DNA of 64,000 nt, from NCBI RefSeq assembly GCF_014205215.1, contig NZ_JACHNC010000001.1, positions 5,001-69,000 on the forward strand, in the 5' to 3' direction. This DNA is from Actinoplanes lobatus (GTDB lineage Bacteria > Actinomycetota > Actinomycetes > Mycobacteriales > Micromonosporaceae). Within the stretch, counting starts at the first letter, position 1, and the number at the start of each line of letters is the position of its first letter. Position numbers and translations under genes: made by a program. Below the pieces are notes generated by a model, which had not been told where the DNA came from, made no database searches, and saw only the letters and a list, made by a program, of their open reading frames with translations. Positions 1 to 8,453 of the stretch are shown here, in pieces.

Positions 1-229
1 TCCATCCCAGACCGAAAAACTTTCCACACAGACTTCATGCGAAGCTGTGTCGTATTCGGTATTAGCCCCCGTTTCCGAGGGTTATCCCAAAGTCCAGGGC
101 AGGTTACTCACGTGTTACTCACCCGTTCGCCGCTCGAGTACCCCGAAGGGCCTTTCCGCTCGACTTGCATGTGTTAAGCACGCCGCCAGCGTTCGTCCTG
201 AGCCAGGATCAAACTCTCCAACAAAATCT
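1..229 (-). rRNA. rrs: 16S ribosomal RNA, 5' end only (gene runs off the left edge)
   Basis: On the minus strand this begins with the universal 16S start region (GAGAGTTTGATCCTGGCTCAG-type sequence at about 198-218) and runs through V1-V2 to the window edge. The mature 5' end is placed about 10 nt before that motif, so 229 is approximate. The V1-V2 sequence is of the Micromonosporaceae kind, which I use with gene content to place the organism. Only about 230 of some 1,500 nt are present. Confidence 0.97.
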
Positions 230-331
230 GTTGAACAATCGTCCCGGCAACATAAAAGTTGCCAAAGGAATCTCCCACCCATCGCCTAAACGATGAGCCG
301 GGGTATTGCCATAATTGGCACTGGCTTATCA

Positions 332-360
332 AGCACCCTGTTGAGTTCTCAAAGAACAAC
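332..360 (-). promoter_or_regulatory. rRNA leader boxA-type antitermination element
   Basis: On the minus strand the leader reads TGTTCTTTGAGAACTCAACA, the boxA-like element found about 100 nt before actinobacterial 16S genes. It recruits Nus-type antitermination factors in rRNA operons. The position between the promoter at 417-444 and the 16S 5' end at about 229 fits. Seen directly; the function is from family knowledge. Confidence 0.75.
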
Positions 361-416
361 CGCACACCATCAAACCGTTCCGCATTCCGCGGCCCGTCAT
401 CCGGGGCACTCGCTCT

Positions 417-444
417 ACTTTACCCGCCGTTTCCGCCGTGTCAA
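417..444 (-). promoter_or_regulatory. rRNA operon promoter (sigma-70/HrdB type)
   Basis: On the minus strand TTGACA (444-439) is followed after 16 nt by TAAAGT (422-417). A consensus -35 with a near-consensus -10, about 190 nt upstream of the 16S gene, is what an rrn promoter should look like. Further promoters may lie in 445-667, but I see none as clear. Confidence 0.8.
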
Positions 445-667
445 ATCCGCGTTTCGCAACCGAATTCGACAAACGGAAACACACTGAAACCACACGACCT
501 AGTAGATCGTCTGATCAAAGTTTGGGTTCCTCCAGGACGGCCGCTCCGGGCCCCTGGATCGGGTCCCGCTCGCTCGCCCGTCTCCCTGGCGGCTCGACAA
601 ACATTACTCGCCGCCCCTCGCAACTCCAAATCGGGGTCCCGCGACGGCCGTCACAGCCGGAAAGCGG
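445..667. other. Intergenic region between rRNA promoter and tyrS terminator
   Basis: No gene is visible. Open frames here lack ribosome-binding sites and recognisable protein sequence. It probably holds upstream rrn promoter elements; the stretch at 480-530 is less GC-rich than its surroundings but shows no convincing -35/-10 pair. Confidence 0.5.
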
Positions 668-701
668 AAGCCCCGGCCCTCGTAACCGAGGACCGGGGCT
701 T
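668..701 (-). terminator. Terminator hairpin after tyrS
   Basis: Two 15-nt arms (668-682 and 687-701) pair with one G-U wobble around a 4-nt loop, starting 14 nt past the tyrS stop codon. There is no clear U-tract, which is common in actinobacteria. It would insulate tyrS from the rRNA promoter region downstream. Confidence 0.8.
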
Positions 702-715
702 GGCGAACGTGCAGG

Positions 716-1972
716 TCAGGGCAGCAGTTCCACGCCGGCGAAGGTGCGCTTGCCCCGGCGCAGGACCAGGAACCGGCCGTGCAGCAGGGCCGACGCCGGG
801 ATCACCGCCTCGCCGTCGGTGATGCGCTCGTTGTTGAGGTAGGCGCCGCCCTCGGCGATGGTCCGGCGGGCCTCGTTGGCGCTGGCCACCAGACCGGCCT
901 CCTTGAGCAGGACTCCGACGGGCGGGAGCTCACCCCGTACCGAATGAAGTCCGGCCTCGGCCAGCGCGGCGCGCAACGTGTCCGCGGAGAGTTCGTCCAA
1001 CGAGCCCCGGCCGAAGAGGGCCTGGCTGGCCGCGACCGCCTGGCGTGCCTCCTCGGCACCGTGCACCAGCGCGGTGAGCTCCTCGGCGAGGGCTCGCTGC
1101 GCGAGCCGGGCCTGCGGCCGCTCCGCGGTCGCCTTCTCCAGTTCCTCCAGCTCCTCGCGGGACTTGAAGCTGAAGTAGCGCAGGTAGTCCTTGACGTCGC
1201 GGTCGTCGCTGTTGATCCAGAACTGGTAGAAGGAGTACGGCGACGTCATGGCGGGATCGAGCCAGACGGCGCCGCCCTCGGTCTTGCCGAACTTGGTGCC
1301 GTCGGCCTTGAGGACCAGCGGGGTGACGAAGGCCTGCACCGGGCCGGCGCCGCGACGGCGGACGAAGTCGACGCCGGCGGTGATGTTGCCCCACTGGTCG
1401 GAGCCGCCGAACTGGAGCTGGCAGCCGTGCTGGACGTGCAGCTGGTAGAAGTCGTTGGACTGGAGCAGCTGGTAGGCGAACTCGGTGAAGCTGATGCCGC
1501 TGTCCAGGCGGTTCCGCACGACGTCGCGGGCCAGCATCTTGTTGACCGGGAAGTGCTTGCCGACGTCGCGCAGGAAGTCGATCACCGAGGTGGGGCCGGT
1601 CCAGTCCAGGTTGTTGACCAGGGTGGCGGCGTTGTCACCGTCGTAGGTGACGAACGGCGACAGCTGGGTACGGATGTGCTGCACCCAGCTCTCGACCACC
1701 TCGGGCGGGTTGAGGCTGCGCTCGCTGGACTCCCGGGGGTCGCCGATCTGGCCGGTGGCGCCGCCGACGAGCAGCAGCGGCCGGTGGCCGGCGAGCTGGA
1801 GCCGACGGGCGGTGCAGACCTGCATGAGGTGACCGACGTGCAGCGAGGCGGCGGTGGGGTCGAAGCCCACATAGAACGTGAGCGATCCGCCGTCGAGCTT
1901 CTTGCGCAGCTCGTCGGGGTCGGTCGAGTCCTGGATGAGTCCGCGCCACAACAGGTCGTCTACGAGAGTCAC
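716..1972 (-). CDS. tyrS: Tyrosyl-tRNA synthetase
   Basis: Charges tRNA-Tyr with tyrosine in the cytoplasm. The 418-residue protein has the class I signature HVGH at residues 45-48, the tyrosine-binding stretch FGGSDQWGNITAG (188-200) and the KMSKS-equivalent KFGKTE (227-232). An S4-like RNA-binding domain fills about the last 70 residues. Length is typical. It is divergent from the PPK2 gene with only 46 nt between the start codons, and a terminator follows it. I saw no T-box or other leader in that short gap. Function is certain from motifs. Confidence 0.97.
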   Translation of the reverse strand: MTLVDDLLWRGLIQDSTDPDELRKKLDGGSLTFYVGFDPTAASLHVGHLMQVCTARRLQLAGHRPLLLVGGATGQIGDPRESSERSLNPPEVVESWVQHIRTQLSPFVTYDGDNAATLVNNLDWTGPTSVIDFLRDVGKHFPVNKMLARDVVRNRLDSGISFTEFAYQLLQSNDFYQLHVQHGCQLQFGGSDQWGNITAGVDFVRRRGAGPVQAFVTPLVLKADGTKFGKTEGGAVWLDPAMTSPYSFYQFWINSDDRDVKDYLRYFSFKSREELEELEKATAERPQARLAQRALAEELTALVHGAEEARQAVAASQALFGRGSLDELSADTLRAALAEAGLHSVRGELPPVGVLLKEAGLVASANEARRTIAEGGAYLNNERITDGEAVIPASALLHGRFLVLRRGKRTFAGVELLP

Positions 1973-2018
1973 AGTACGGATTGTCCCGCACCGCCGGCCG
2001 GCAGGCGATGCTGGGTGG

Positions 2019-2801
2019 ATGGGTCACCTTGGTAGGGCACATCCCCCGATCGACATCTCCAAGAAGAAGGCCGAGGCGCGGCTGGCGGCGGCGCAGGAGC
2101 GGCTGCTGCGGTTGCGGCTGATCTCGGGCGGGCAGATCGGGGCGAAGAAGATCGGTCCGCCGCTGTGCGTGCTGTTCGAGGGGTGGGACGCGTCCGGCAA
2201 GGGCGGGGCGATCAAGCGCCTGGTGGCGCCACTGGACCCGAGACACGTACGGGTGACCCAGTTCGCGGCCCCCACGTACGACGAGAAGCGGCACCACTAC
2301 ATGCAGCGGTTCTGGAAGGTGCTGCCGGGCCAGGGCGGGATGACCGTGCTGGACCGCTCCTGGTACGGGCGGGTGCTGGTGGAGCGGGTCGAGGGGTTCG
2401 CGACGCGTGAGCAGTGGCGGCGGGCGTACGGCGAGATCGTGGAGTTCGAGCGGACGCTGGCCGCCGAGGGCATGATCCTGATCAAGTTCTGGATGAACGT
2501 GTCGGACGAGGAGCAGTTGCGGCGTTTCGAGAGCCGGCGCGACGATCCGCTGCGGTCGTGGAAGCTGACCGGCGAGGACTGGCGGAACCGGGGGAAGCGG
2601 GCGGAGTACACCGCGGCGGTCGAGGAGATGATCGACCGTACCGACCGGCCGCGGGCGCGCTGGCAGGTCATCCCGGGTGACGACAAGCAGTACGCCCGGT
2701 TCGCGGTGGTCGAGCACGTGTGCCGTGTGCTGGAGACGAAGCTGGCGAAGCGGGGCTACGACCTGGGGGCCGCGGACGAGCCGGGGAACCCTGGAGCTTG
2801 A
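2019..2801 (+). CDS. Polyphosphate kinase 2 family protein
   Basis: Transfers phosphate between inorganic polyphosphate and nucleotides. The 260-residue protein has the Walker A variant GWDASGKGG at residues 55-63, the Walker B-like VLDRSWYGR near 110-118, and the lid-region sequence RRDDPLRSWKLTGEDW near 173-188, all hallmarks of PPK2. Motifs do not tell me whether it prefers AMP, ADP or GDP. The start is the ATG at 2019; an open frame extends to 1878 but overlaps tyrS and reads as non-protein sequence. No strong Shine-Dalgarno is visible. Next gene starts 28 nt downstream. Confidence 0.9.
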   Translation: MGHLGRAHPPIDISKKKAEARLAAAQERLLRLRLISGGQIGAKKIGPPLCVLFEGWDASGKGGAIKRLVAPLDPRHVRVTQFAAPTYDEKRHHYMQRFWKVLPGQGGMTVLDRSWYGRVLVERVEGFATREQWRRAYGEIVEFERTLAAEGMILIKFWMNVSDEEQLRRFESRRDDPLRSWKLTGEDWRNRGKRAEYTAAVEEMIDRTDRPRARWQVIPGDDKQYARFAVVEHVCRVLETKLAKRGYDLGAADEPGNPGA

Positions 2802-2829
2802 TTCGGCGTTTTGGTAAAATTGACCGGGA

Positions 2830-3477
2830 ATGTCCGTTATCGTCGGGATCATGACCAGACGCAGGAACGCTCAGTCCCGCCTGCTCCGCGCGACCGGCCT
2901 GCTGGTGAGTCTCGCCGGCATCACGGTGAGCACTGCCGGGCCGGCCGGCGCGGCGCCGGGCGAGGACGCACCGGGTGTGGGAGCCGAACCGGTCGCGGCC
3001 CAGACCATGACGACACCGACCACGACAGCACAGACAGCGGTGGACCCGGCGGTGCAGGACCAGACGACGTGGACCGACGCCCGGCCCGGCGAGCGGGCCA
3101 CCTCGGTGAGCCTGACCCGGAGCGGCGGCGGGCGCGGCCAGCTCTCGATCTCCCTCCAGGGCACCGGCAACGGCCACATCGGGCAGATCTACCGCCTCGC
3201 CTCCAGCCCGGCGTTCCTGGCGCTGCGCCCGTCCTACGTGCCGGCCAGCAAGTCCGGGAAGGCCCGCTACGAACTGGAGATCGGCTACCGCGGCGGCCGG
3301 GAGAAGCGGGTCGTCACCTACACGAACACTCCGGCACCCCGGGTGCTGACCGACATGATCCGCCTGCTCGAGCACATGCCGCCGCCGAAGTTCCCGGCGG
3401 GCTTCCCGTTCAGCGGTGGGAACCTGTTCCACAAGGGCTTCCCCCCGGGCTTCCCCTTCAACGACCGGCCAATCTGA
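2830..3477 (+). CDS. Secreted protein of unknown function, possible emfourin-like domain
   Basis: The product is about 215 residues with a basic N-region (MTRRRNAQSRLL), a hydrophobic core and a signal peptidase site near AGA-APG, so it is probably exported. A Thr/Ala/Asp-rich linker leads to a C-terminal domain (about residues 95-185) starting SLTRSGGGRGQ and containing YELEIGYRGG. This layout recalls emfourin, the small inhibitor of M4 proteases, but the match is by eye only. The tail repeats a GFPF motif twice. Start could be 2830 (TAAAAT lies 9 nt upstream) or 2851, which gives a more normal signal peptide. No M4 protease gene lies nearby. Confidence 0.7.
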   Translation: MSVIVGIMTRRRNAQSRLLRATGLLVSLAGITVSTAGPAGAAPGEDAPGVGAEPVAAQTMTTPTTTAQTAVDPAVQDQTTWTDARPGERATSVSLTRSGGGRGQLSISLQGTGNGHIGQIYRLASSPAFLALRPSYVPASKSGKARYELEIGYRGGREKRVVTYTNTPAPRVLTDMIRLLEHMPPPKFPAGFPFSGGNLFHKGFPPGFPFNDRPI

Positions 3478-3480
3478 TCC

Positions 3481-3504
3481 AGCGGGCCTCCACGGAGGCC
3501 CGCT
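3481..3504. terminator. Bidirectional terminator hairpin
   Basis: Perfect 11-nt arms (3481-3491 and 3494-3504) lie between two converging genes, 3 nt after the secreted-protein stop and 4 nt before the ptsI stop. GC-rich on both strands without a U-tract; likely serves both. Confidence 0.8.
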
Positions 3505-3508
3505 CCAC

Positions 3509-5155
3509 TCATCCGGCCGCCGCTCGGGCCTCCACCGGGCCCGGGGCGGCCACCGCCAGCGCCGCCAGCCGCCGGCAGTCCTCCGCGGTACGCGTGGACA
3601 GCGCCGCCCGTACCGCCGGGAGCGCCCGCGGCGACATCGACAGGCTGGTCACCCCGAGGCCGACCAGCACCGGCGCGAGCAGCGGATCGGCCGCCGCCTC
3701 GCCACACACCCCGACCGGTTTGCCGGCCGTCCGGCCCGCCTCGCCGCAGAGGCCGATGAGCTGCAACAACGCCGGCTGCCACGGATCCAGCAGATCGGCC
3801 AGGGGACCGCACATCCGGTCCGCGGCGAACGTGTACTGGCTCAGGTCGTTCGTACCGATGCTCAGGAAGTCGACGACCCGCAGCAGGTCGGCGGCCCGCA
3901 GCGCGGCGGCCGGCACCTCGATCATCACGCCCGCCCTCGGCAGGCCGGCCGCGTGCACGGCGGCCGCGAAAGCGCTCGCCTCGGCCACCGTGGAGACCAT
4001 CGGGGCCATCACCCAGACGTCGGCGCCGGTCTCGGCGCGGGCTTCGGCGATCGCCGCGAGCTGGGCGGTGAGCACCTCCGGGCGCTGCCGCGCCACGCGC
4101 AGACCGCGCACCCCCAGGGCCGGATTCGGCTCACCCTCCTGCTTCAGGAACGGCAGCGGTTTGTCGGCGCCGGCATCGAGGGTACGGATGACGACCCGCC
4201 GCCCGGCCATGGCGCGGAACACGTCCCGGTAGGCCGCGACCTGCTCGCCGTGCCCCGGTTCCCCGGCCCGGTCGAGGAAGAGCAGCTCGGTGCGGAACAG
4301 CCCGATCCCCTCGGCGTGCGCCTCGTCGGCGGCGGGCACGTTCCTCGCGGAGCCCACGTTGGCGAGCAGCTTGACGGCGTACCCGTCGGAGGTCTGCCCC
4401 GGACCGGTGAGACCGGAGGCCGCCGCGGTGAGCCGGGCCGACGCCTCGATCGCGGCCTTGACCTCCACGTCGTCGACGCCGGTCGCCACCCGCCCGGTGG
4501 CGCCGTCGACCAGCACCCGGGCGCCGTCCGGGACGTCGAGCACCCCGGCGCAGGCGACCACCGCGGGCAGGCCCAGCGCACGGGCCAGGATCGCGGTGTG
4601 GCTGGTCGGGCCGCCGATCTCGGTGACCAGGGCGATCACCTGGTCCGGGTCGAGGTCGGCGGTGTCGGCGGGGGCCAGGTCGCGGGCCGCCAGCACGTAG
4701 CGGTGGCCGGGCGACGGCACGCCCGGCATGGGCAGGCCGAGCAGCACCGCGACCGCACGGTCCCGCAGGTCGTCGAGGTCGGCGACGCGCTCGGCGAGAT
4801 AGCCGCCGGCCGCGGCGAAGATCTCCCGGAACGTCGCGAAGGCGCCGTCGATCGCGTGCGGCGCGTCGTGGCCGGCCTCGATGAGCTCCCGTACGCCGTC
4901 GAGCAGCTCCTCGTCGCCGGCCATCAGCGCCTCGGCCCGCAGCACCTCGGCCACCGTGTCGTCGGCGGCCCGGTCGGCACGCCGCCCGAGTTCGGCGACC
5001 ACCTCGGCGAGCGCCGCCCCGGCCCGGGCGACCTCCGCCCCGATGTCGGTGACCGTGGTGGGTGCCGGCAGCGCCGGGGCCGCCGCGATCCGCAGCAACG
5101 GGCCGGCGACGGTCCCGGGGCACACTCCGATCCCGGTGAGAACGGTGTCAGGCAT
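3509..5155 (-). CDS. ptsI: PTS Enzyme I (phosphoenolpyruvate-protein phosphotransferase)
   Basis: Starts the sugar phosphotransferase chain: takes phosphate from PEP on a histidine and passes it to HPr. The 548-residue protein shows the active-site motif GGPTSHTAI with His186, and the PEP-binding C-terminal barrel with FRTELLFLDR and VGVCGEAA. It is the last gene of a leftward operon and its ATG overlaps the HPr stop by 8 nt, so translation is probably coupled. The N-terminus aligns well from MPDTVLTGIGVCPG. General PTS genes sitting inside a polyol operon suggest joint control with it. Confidence 0.96.
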   Translation of the reverse strand: MPDTVLTGIGVCPGTVAGPLLRIAAAPALPAPTTVTDIGAEVARAGAALAEVVAELGRRADRAADDTVAEVLRAEALMAGDEELLDGVRELIEAGHDAPHAIDGAFATFREIFAAAGGYLAERVADLDDLRDRAVAVLLGLPMPGVPSPGHRYVLAARDLAPADTADLDPDQVIALVTEIGGPTSHTAILARALGLPAVVACAGVLDVPDGARVLVDGATGRVATGVDDVEVKAAIEASARLTAAASGLTGPGQTSDGYAVKLLANVGSARNVPAADEAHAEGIGLFRTELLFLDRAGEPGHGEQVAAYRDVFRAMAGRRVVIRTLDAGADKPLPFLKQEGEPNPALGVRGLRVARQRPEVLTAQLAAIAEARAETGADVWVMAPMVSTVAEASAFAAAVHAAGLPRAGVMIEVPAAALRAADLLRVVDFLSIGTNDLSQYTFAADRMCGPLADLLDPWQPALLQLIGLCGEAGRTAGKPVGVCGEAAADPLLAPVLVGLGVTSLSMSPRALPAVRAALSTRTAEDCRRLAALAVAAPGPVEARAAAG

Positions 5156-5423
5156 GGTCAGCGTCCAGGTCCTTCGCGAGCAGTTCGGCCAGGCCGTCCA
5201 GGATCTCGTCGGCGCCGTCGCCCTCGGCCTCGATGGTCACCTCGGTGCCCTTCTTCACGCCGAGGGCGAGCACCGACAGCATGCTCCTGGCCGGCACCGG
5301 CTTCCGGTCGCCGGATCGGATGGTGACCTTGACCGGCGCCTTCGCGGCGGCCTCCACGAAGATCTTGGCAGGCCGGGCGTGCAGGCCGCTCGCGGACCCG
5401 ATCGTCACCGTGCGCGTGGGCAT
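5148..5423 (-). CDS. ptsH: HPr phosphocarrier protein
   Basis: Relays phosphate from Enzyme I to the IIA proteins. The 91-residue protein carries SGLHARPA with the phosphorylated His15, and ARSMLSVLALG with a serine at 47 matching the HPr regulatory serine. A good Shine-Dalgarno (AGGGAG) lies 6 nt before the ATG. It follows the zinc dehydrogenase gene by 11 nt and overlaps ptsI by 8 nt. The C-terminus is rich in acidic residues. Length and motifs are typical. Confidence 0.96.
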   Translation of the reverse strand: MPTRTVTIGSASGLHARPAKIFVEAAAKAPVKVTIRSGDRKPVPARSMLSVLALGVKKGTEVTIEAEGDGADEILDGLAELLAKDLDADHA

Positions 5424-5434
5424 GGCGTCTCCCT

Positions 5435-6475
5435 CTAGGGCTCGATGGTGACCTTGATGGCCTCGCCGCGGGCGACGATCCCGAAGGCGTCGATGGCGCT
5501 CTCCAGCGGCAGGCGATGGGTGATCAGGTCGGCGACCGGCACCGCGCCGGAGGCGACCAGGTCGAGCGCCTCGGCGTTGTGCGCCGGGCTCGACCCGTTG
5601 GCGCCGACGATCGTCAGCTCCCGGTAGTGGACCAGGTTGGAGTCGCAGGTGATGGTCGGCTGGTCCTTGGGCAGGCCGCCGAAGAAGCTGATCCGGCCCT
5701 GCCGGGCGGCCATCCGGATGGCCTGCTCCTGCGCCCGGCCGGAGGCGGCCGCCGTGATGATGACGTCGGCGCCGCGGCCGCCGGTCAGCCTCAGGATCTC
5801 CTCGACCGGGCCGGTCTCCCCGGCGCAGATCGCGGCGTCCGGCTTGACCAGGTCGGCGGCCATGTCCAGGCGCCGCCGGCTGAGCTCGACCAGGAACACC
5901 CGGGCGGCGCCGCGGGCGCGGGCCAGCCGGACGTGCAGGCAGCCGATCGGGCCGGAGCCGATCACCACCACATCGTCGCCGGCGCCGACGCGGGCCAGGT
6001 TCTGGGCGTTGAGGGCGCAGGCCAGCGGCTCGGCGACGGAGGCCTCGGCGAACGAGACGCCGTCCGGGACGCGGTTGAGGCCGCCGACCTTGAGGACCTC
6101 CCGGGGGACCACCATGTACTGGGCGAAGCCGCCCTCGAAGTGGTAGCCCATCGAGACCTGGTCGGGGCAGATCGTCATCCGGCCACGCTCGCACTCGGCG
6201 CACTCTCCACACGGGATGGCGGCTATCACCTGGACGCGGTCGCCCTCCGACCAGCCGTCGACGCCGTCGCCGACCTCGACGATCTCGCCGGCGATCTCGT
6301 GGCCCATCACCCGGGGCGGGTGGATGTGGTGGTGGCCGAACCTGGAGATCTTCACGTCGGTGCCGCAGGTGGAGCAGTTCCGTACCCGGATCTTCACCTC
6401 GCCGGGACCGGCCCCGGGCTCGGGCGCGTCCTCGAAGCGGACGTCGCCGGGAGCGTGGAATCGGACGACCTTCAT
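5435..6475 (-). CDS. Zinc-dependent medium-chain dehydrogenase, probable polyol-phosphate dehydrogenase
   Basis: A 346-residue MDR-family alcohol/polyol dehydrogenase. Catalytic zinc ligands are visible as Cys37 (TCGTD) and GHE at 58-60; the structural zinc has Cys89, 92, 95 and 103 (CGECAECERGRMTIC). The Rossmann motif GSGPIGCLHVRLA follows in the middle. The ATG overlaps the IIA stop by 4 nt (ATGA), fixing the start. Placed in a mannitol-type PTS operon without an mtlD-type gene, it is the obvious candidate to oxidise the imported sugar-alcohol phosphate, but the substrate is inference. Sorbitol or threonine dehydrogenase-like activity cannot be excluded from sequence. Confidence 0.88.
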   Translation of the reverse strand: MKVVRFHAPGDVRFEDAPEPGAGPGEVKIRVRNCSTCGTDVKISRFGHHHIHPPRVMGHEIAGEIVEVGDGVDGWSEGDRVQVIAAIPCGECAECERGRMTICPDQVSMGYHFEGGFAQYMVVPREVLKVGGLNRVPDGVSFAEASVAEPLACALNAQNLARVGAGDDVVVIGSGPIGCLHVRLARARGAARVFLVELSRRRLDMAADLVKPDAAICAGETGPVEEILRLTGGRGADVIITAAASGRAQEQAIRMAARQGRISFFGGLPKDQPTITCDSNLVHYRELTIVGANGSSPAHNAEALDLVASGAVPVADLITHRLPLESAIDAFGIVARGEAIKVTIEP

Positions 6476-6918
6476 CGCTTCGTCTCCTCCTGGATCGTTC
6501 CGAGCAGCCGGATCACGGCGCCGGGCTCGGTGGCCTCGCGCAGTTCGCGGGCCTGGTCCTCGTCGAGCAGGATCTCGGCGAGGGAGGCGAGCAGCTCGAC
6601 GTGCCCGTCCCCCCGGGCGGCGATGGCCACGCACACGGTGACCGGCTCGCCGCCCCAGTCCACGCCGTCCGGGAAGCGCAGCACCGCGAGGGCGTCGCGC
6701 TCGACCAGGTCCTTGCCGGCGAGGGTGCCGTGCGGGATGGCGACGCCCTCGCCGACGTAGGTGGAGATCGACCGCTCCCGGTCGAGCATCGTGTCGACGT
6801 AGCCCGGGTGGACGGCGCCGATCTCCACGAGGACCGCGCCGCAACGACGGATCGCGTCGTCGCGGCCGGCGGCGGTCTCGGCGAGCCGGACGGCCCGGGG
6901 CTCCAGCAGCTCAGACAT
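6472..6918 (-). CDS. PTS mannitol/fructose-type IIA protein
   Basis: Receives phosphate from HPr and passes it to IIB. The 148-residue protein has the IIA active-site motif VAIPHGT with His63, typical of the mannitol/fructose IIA family. It overlaps the IIB stop by 8 nt and the dehydrogenase start by 4 nt. IIA, IIB and IIC are three separate proteins here, whereas in E. coli MtlA they are one chain. Substrate is inferred from family only. Confidence 0.92.
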   Translation of the reverse strand: MSELLEPRAVRLAETAAGRDDAIRRCGAVLVEIGAVHPGYVDTMLDRERSISTYVGEGVAIPHGTLAGKDLVERDALAVLRFPDGVDWGGEPVTVCVAIAARGDGHVELLASLAEILLDEDQARELREATEPGAVIRLLGTIQEETKR

Positions 6919-7219
6919 TCAGATCGGTGCCCTGCTGGATGGCCTTGACCACGCGGGTCACGGCCGGGTCGCCCAGGAAGATCTGGAACGGCACGATCGG
7001 TTTGCCCGGGGCCACCGAGCGGGCGCGGGCGGCGAGGCCGCTGTGGCAGACCACCACGTCGGCGTCGGCCGGGATCGAGTTCACCGGGGTGTGCTCGACG
7101 GTGACACCGGTCTTGCCGAGTTGTTTGCGCAGCGTGCTGGCCAGCATCACGCTGCTGCCCATGCCCGCGTCGCAGGCGACGACCAGCTTGTGGATGTCCT
7201 TGCCGTTGATGGTTGCCAT
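6911..7219 (-). CDS. PTS mannitol-type IIB protein
   Basis: Small cytoplasmic phosphocarrier (102 residues) with the P-loop LVVACDAGMGSS; Cys16 is the phosphorylated residue. The start at 7219 has an excellent Shine-Dalgarno (AGGAGG, 7 nt away); an upstream extension of the frame overlaps the IIC gene and is not protein-like. Lies 16 nt after the IIC stop and overlaps IIA by 8 nt. Confidence 0.93.
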   Translation of the reverse strand: MATINGKDIHKLVVACDAGMGSSVMLASTLRKQLGKTGVTVEHTPVNSIPADADVVVCHSGLAARARSVAPGKPIVPFQIFLGDPAVTRVVKAIQQGTDLNV

Positions 7220-7235
7220 GGCGGTCCTCCTGGAC

Positions 7236-8339
7236 TCAGACGTTTTCCTTGCTGGTCTCCGGGACGGGCTCCTCCGCCGGCTCCTGGTCGGACTTGAGCC
7301 GGCCGAACCCGAGCAGCAGCGACGCGACACCGAAGGTCACCGCGGCCCCGATCGTGACGCCGAGGATCATCCCGGCGTGACTGCCCTTGGCGGTCACCGC
7401 GAAGAAGGCGAAGATGCTGCCCGGAGCGGGCGAGGCGACCGTGCCGGCGCCGGTGACCATGAAGGTGGCGACACCGGCCATGCCGCCGGCGATCATCGCG
7501 AGGATCAGGCGGGGCTTCATCAGGACGTACGGGAAGTAGATCTCGTGGATGCCGCCGAAGAAGTGGATGATCATCGCGGCCGGGGTGCTGGGGCGCAGCG
7601 ACTTCGGCCCGAAGAAGAGGTACGCGGCGAGCAGGCCGAGACCGGGGCCGGGGTTCGACTCGATCATGAACAGGATCGATCTGCCCTGCTCCGCCACCTG
7701 CTGCACGCCGAGCGGGCTGAGCACGCCGTGGTTGATGGCGTTGTTCAGGAACAGCACCTTGGCCGGTTCGACCAGCACCGAGACCAGCGGCATGAGGCTG
7801 TGGTCGAGCAGGAAGTCGACCGCGTCGCCGGCCGCCTGGCTGAGCCCGTCGACGACCGGGCCGACACCGACCTTGCCGAGGATCGCGAAGGCGCCGCCGA
7901 TGATGCCGGCCGAGAAGTTGTCCACCAGCATCTCGAAGCCGGGACGGATCCGGCCCTCGATCAGGCCGTCGAAGAGCTTCATGACGTACGCGGCGAGCGG
8001 ACCCATGATCATCGCGCCGAGGAACATCGGGACGTCCGCGCCGACCACCACACCGGCGGTGGCGACCGCGCCGACGACCGCGCCGCGCTGGCCGTGCACC
8101 ATCCGGCCGCCGGTGTAACCGATCAGGATGGGCAGCAGGTACTTGATCATCGGGTCGACGAGCTCGGCCAGGCTCTCGTTCGGCACCCAGCCGACCGGGA
8201 TGAACAGGGCCGTGATCAGACCCCAGGCGATGAGTGCTCCGATGTTCGGCATGACCATGCCGGCGAGGTATCCGCCGAATCTCTGGACCCGGGCTCTGAA
8301 GCCGGCTCCGGCGACCTCGGGGGTGTACGAAGAGGCCAT
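7236..8339 (-). CDS. PTS mannitol-type IIC membrane permease
   Basis: Membrane channel that imports and hands over the polyol. The 367-residue protein has multiple hydrophobic segments and the conserved IIC loop motif GGIHEIYFPY (262-271) diagnostic of the mannitol (MtlA) family; the charged tail is cytoplasmic. GGAG lies about 9 nt before the ATG. A 113-nt gap, the largest in the operon, separates it from the kinase gene upstream and could hold a processing site or a secondary promoter; I see no clear one. Confidence 0.93.
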   Translation of the reverse strand: MASSYTPEVAGAGFRARVQRFGGYLAGMVMPNIGALIAWGLITALFIPVGWVPNESLAELVDPMIKYLLPILIGYTGGRMVHGQRGAVVGAVATAGVVVGADVPMFLGAMIMGPLAAYVMKLFDGLIEGRIRPGFEMLVDNFSAGIIGGAFAILGKVGVGPVVDGLSQAAGDAVDFLLDHSLMPLVSVLVEPAKVLFLNNAINHGVLSPLGVQQVAEQGRSILFMIESNPGPGLGLLAAYLFFGPKSLRPSTPAAMIIHFFGGIHEIYFPYVLMKPRLILAMIAGGMAGVATFMVTGAGTVASPAPGSIFAFFAVTAKGSHAGMILGVTIGAAVTFGVASLLLGFGRLKSDQEPAEEPVPETSKENV

Positions 8340-8453
8340 GAGGGGATCTCCATTTCGGTGACGGAGAGAGGGTGTGGTGTGGTGGCCGCCTCCGGCTGTC
8401 GCGGGGTGGATCGGTGGGTTTCGTACCGGGGCGGGAGCTTGCCGGGGCGCCGG

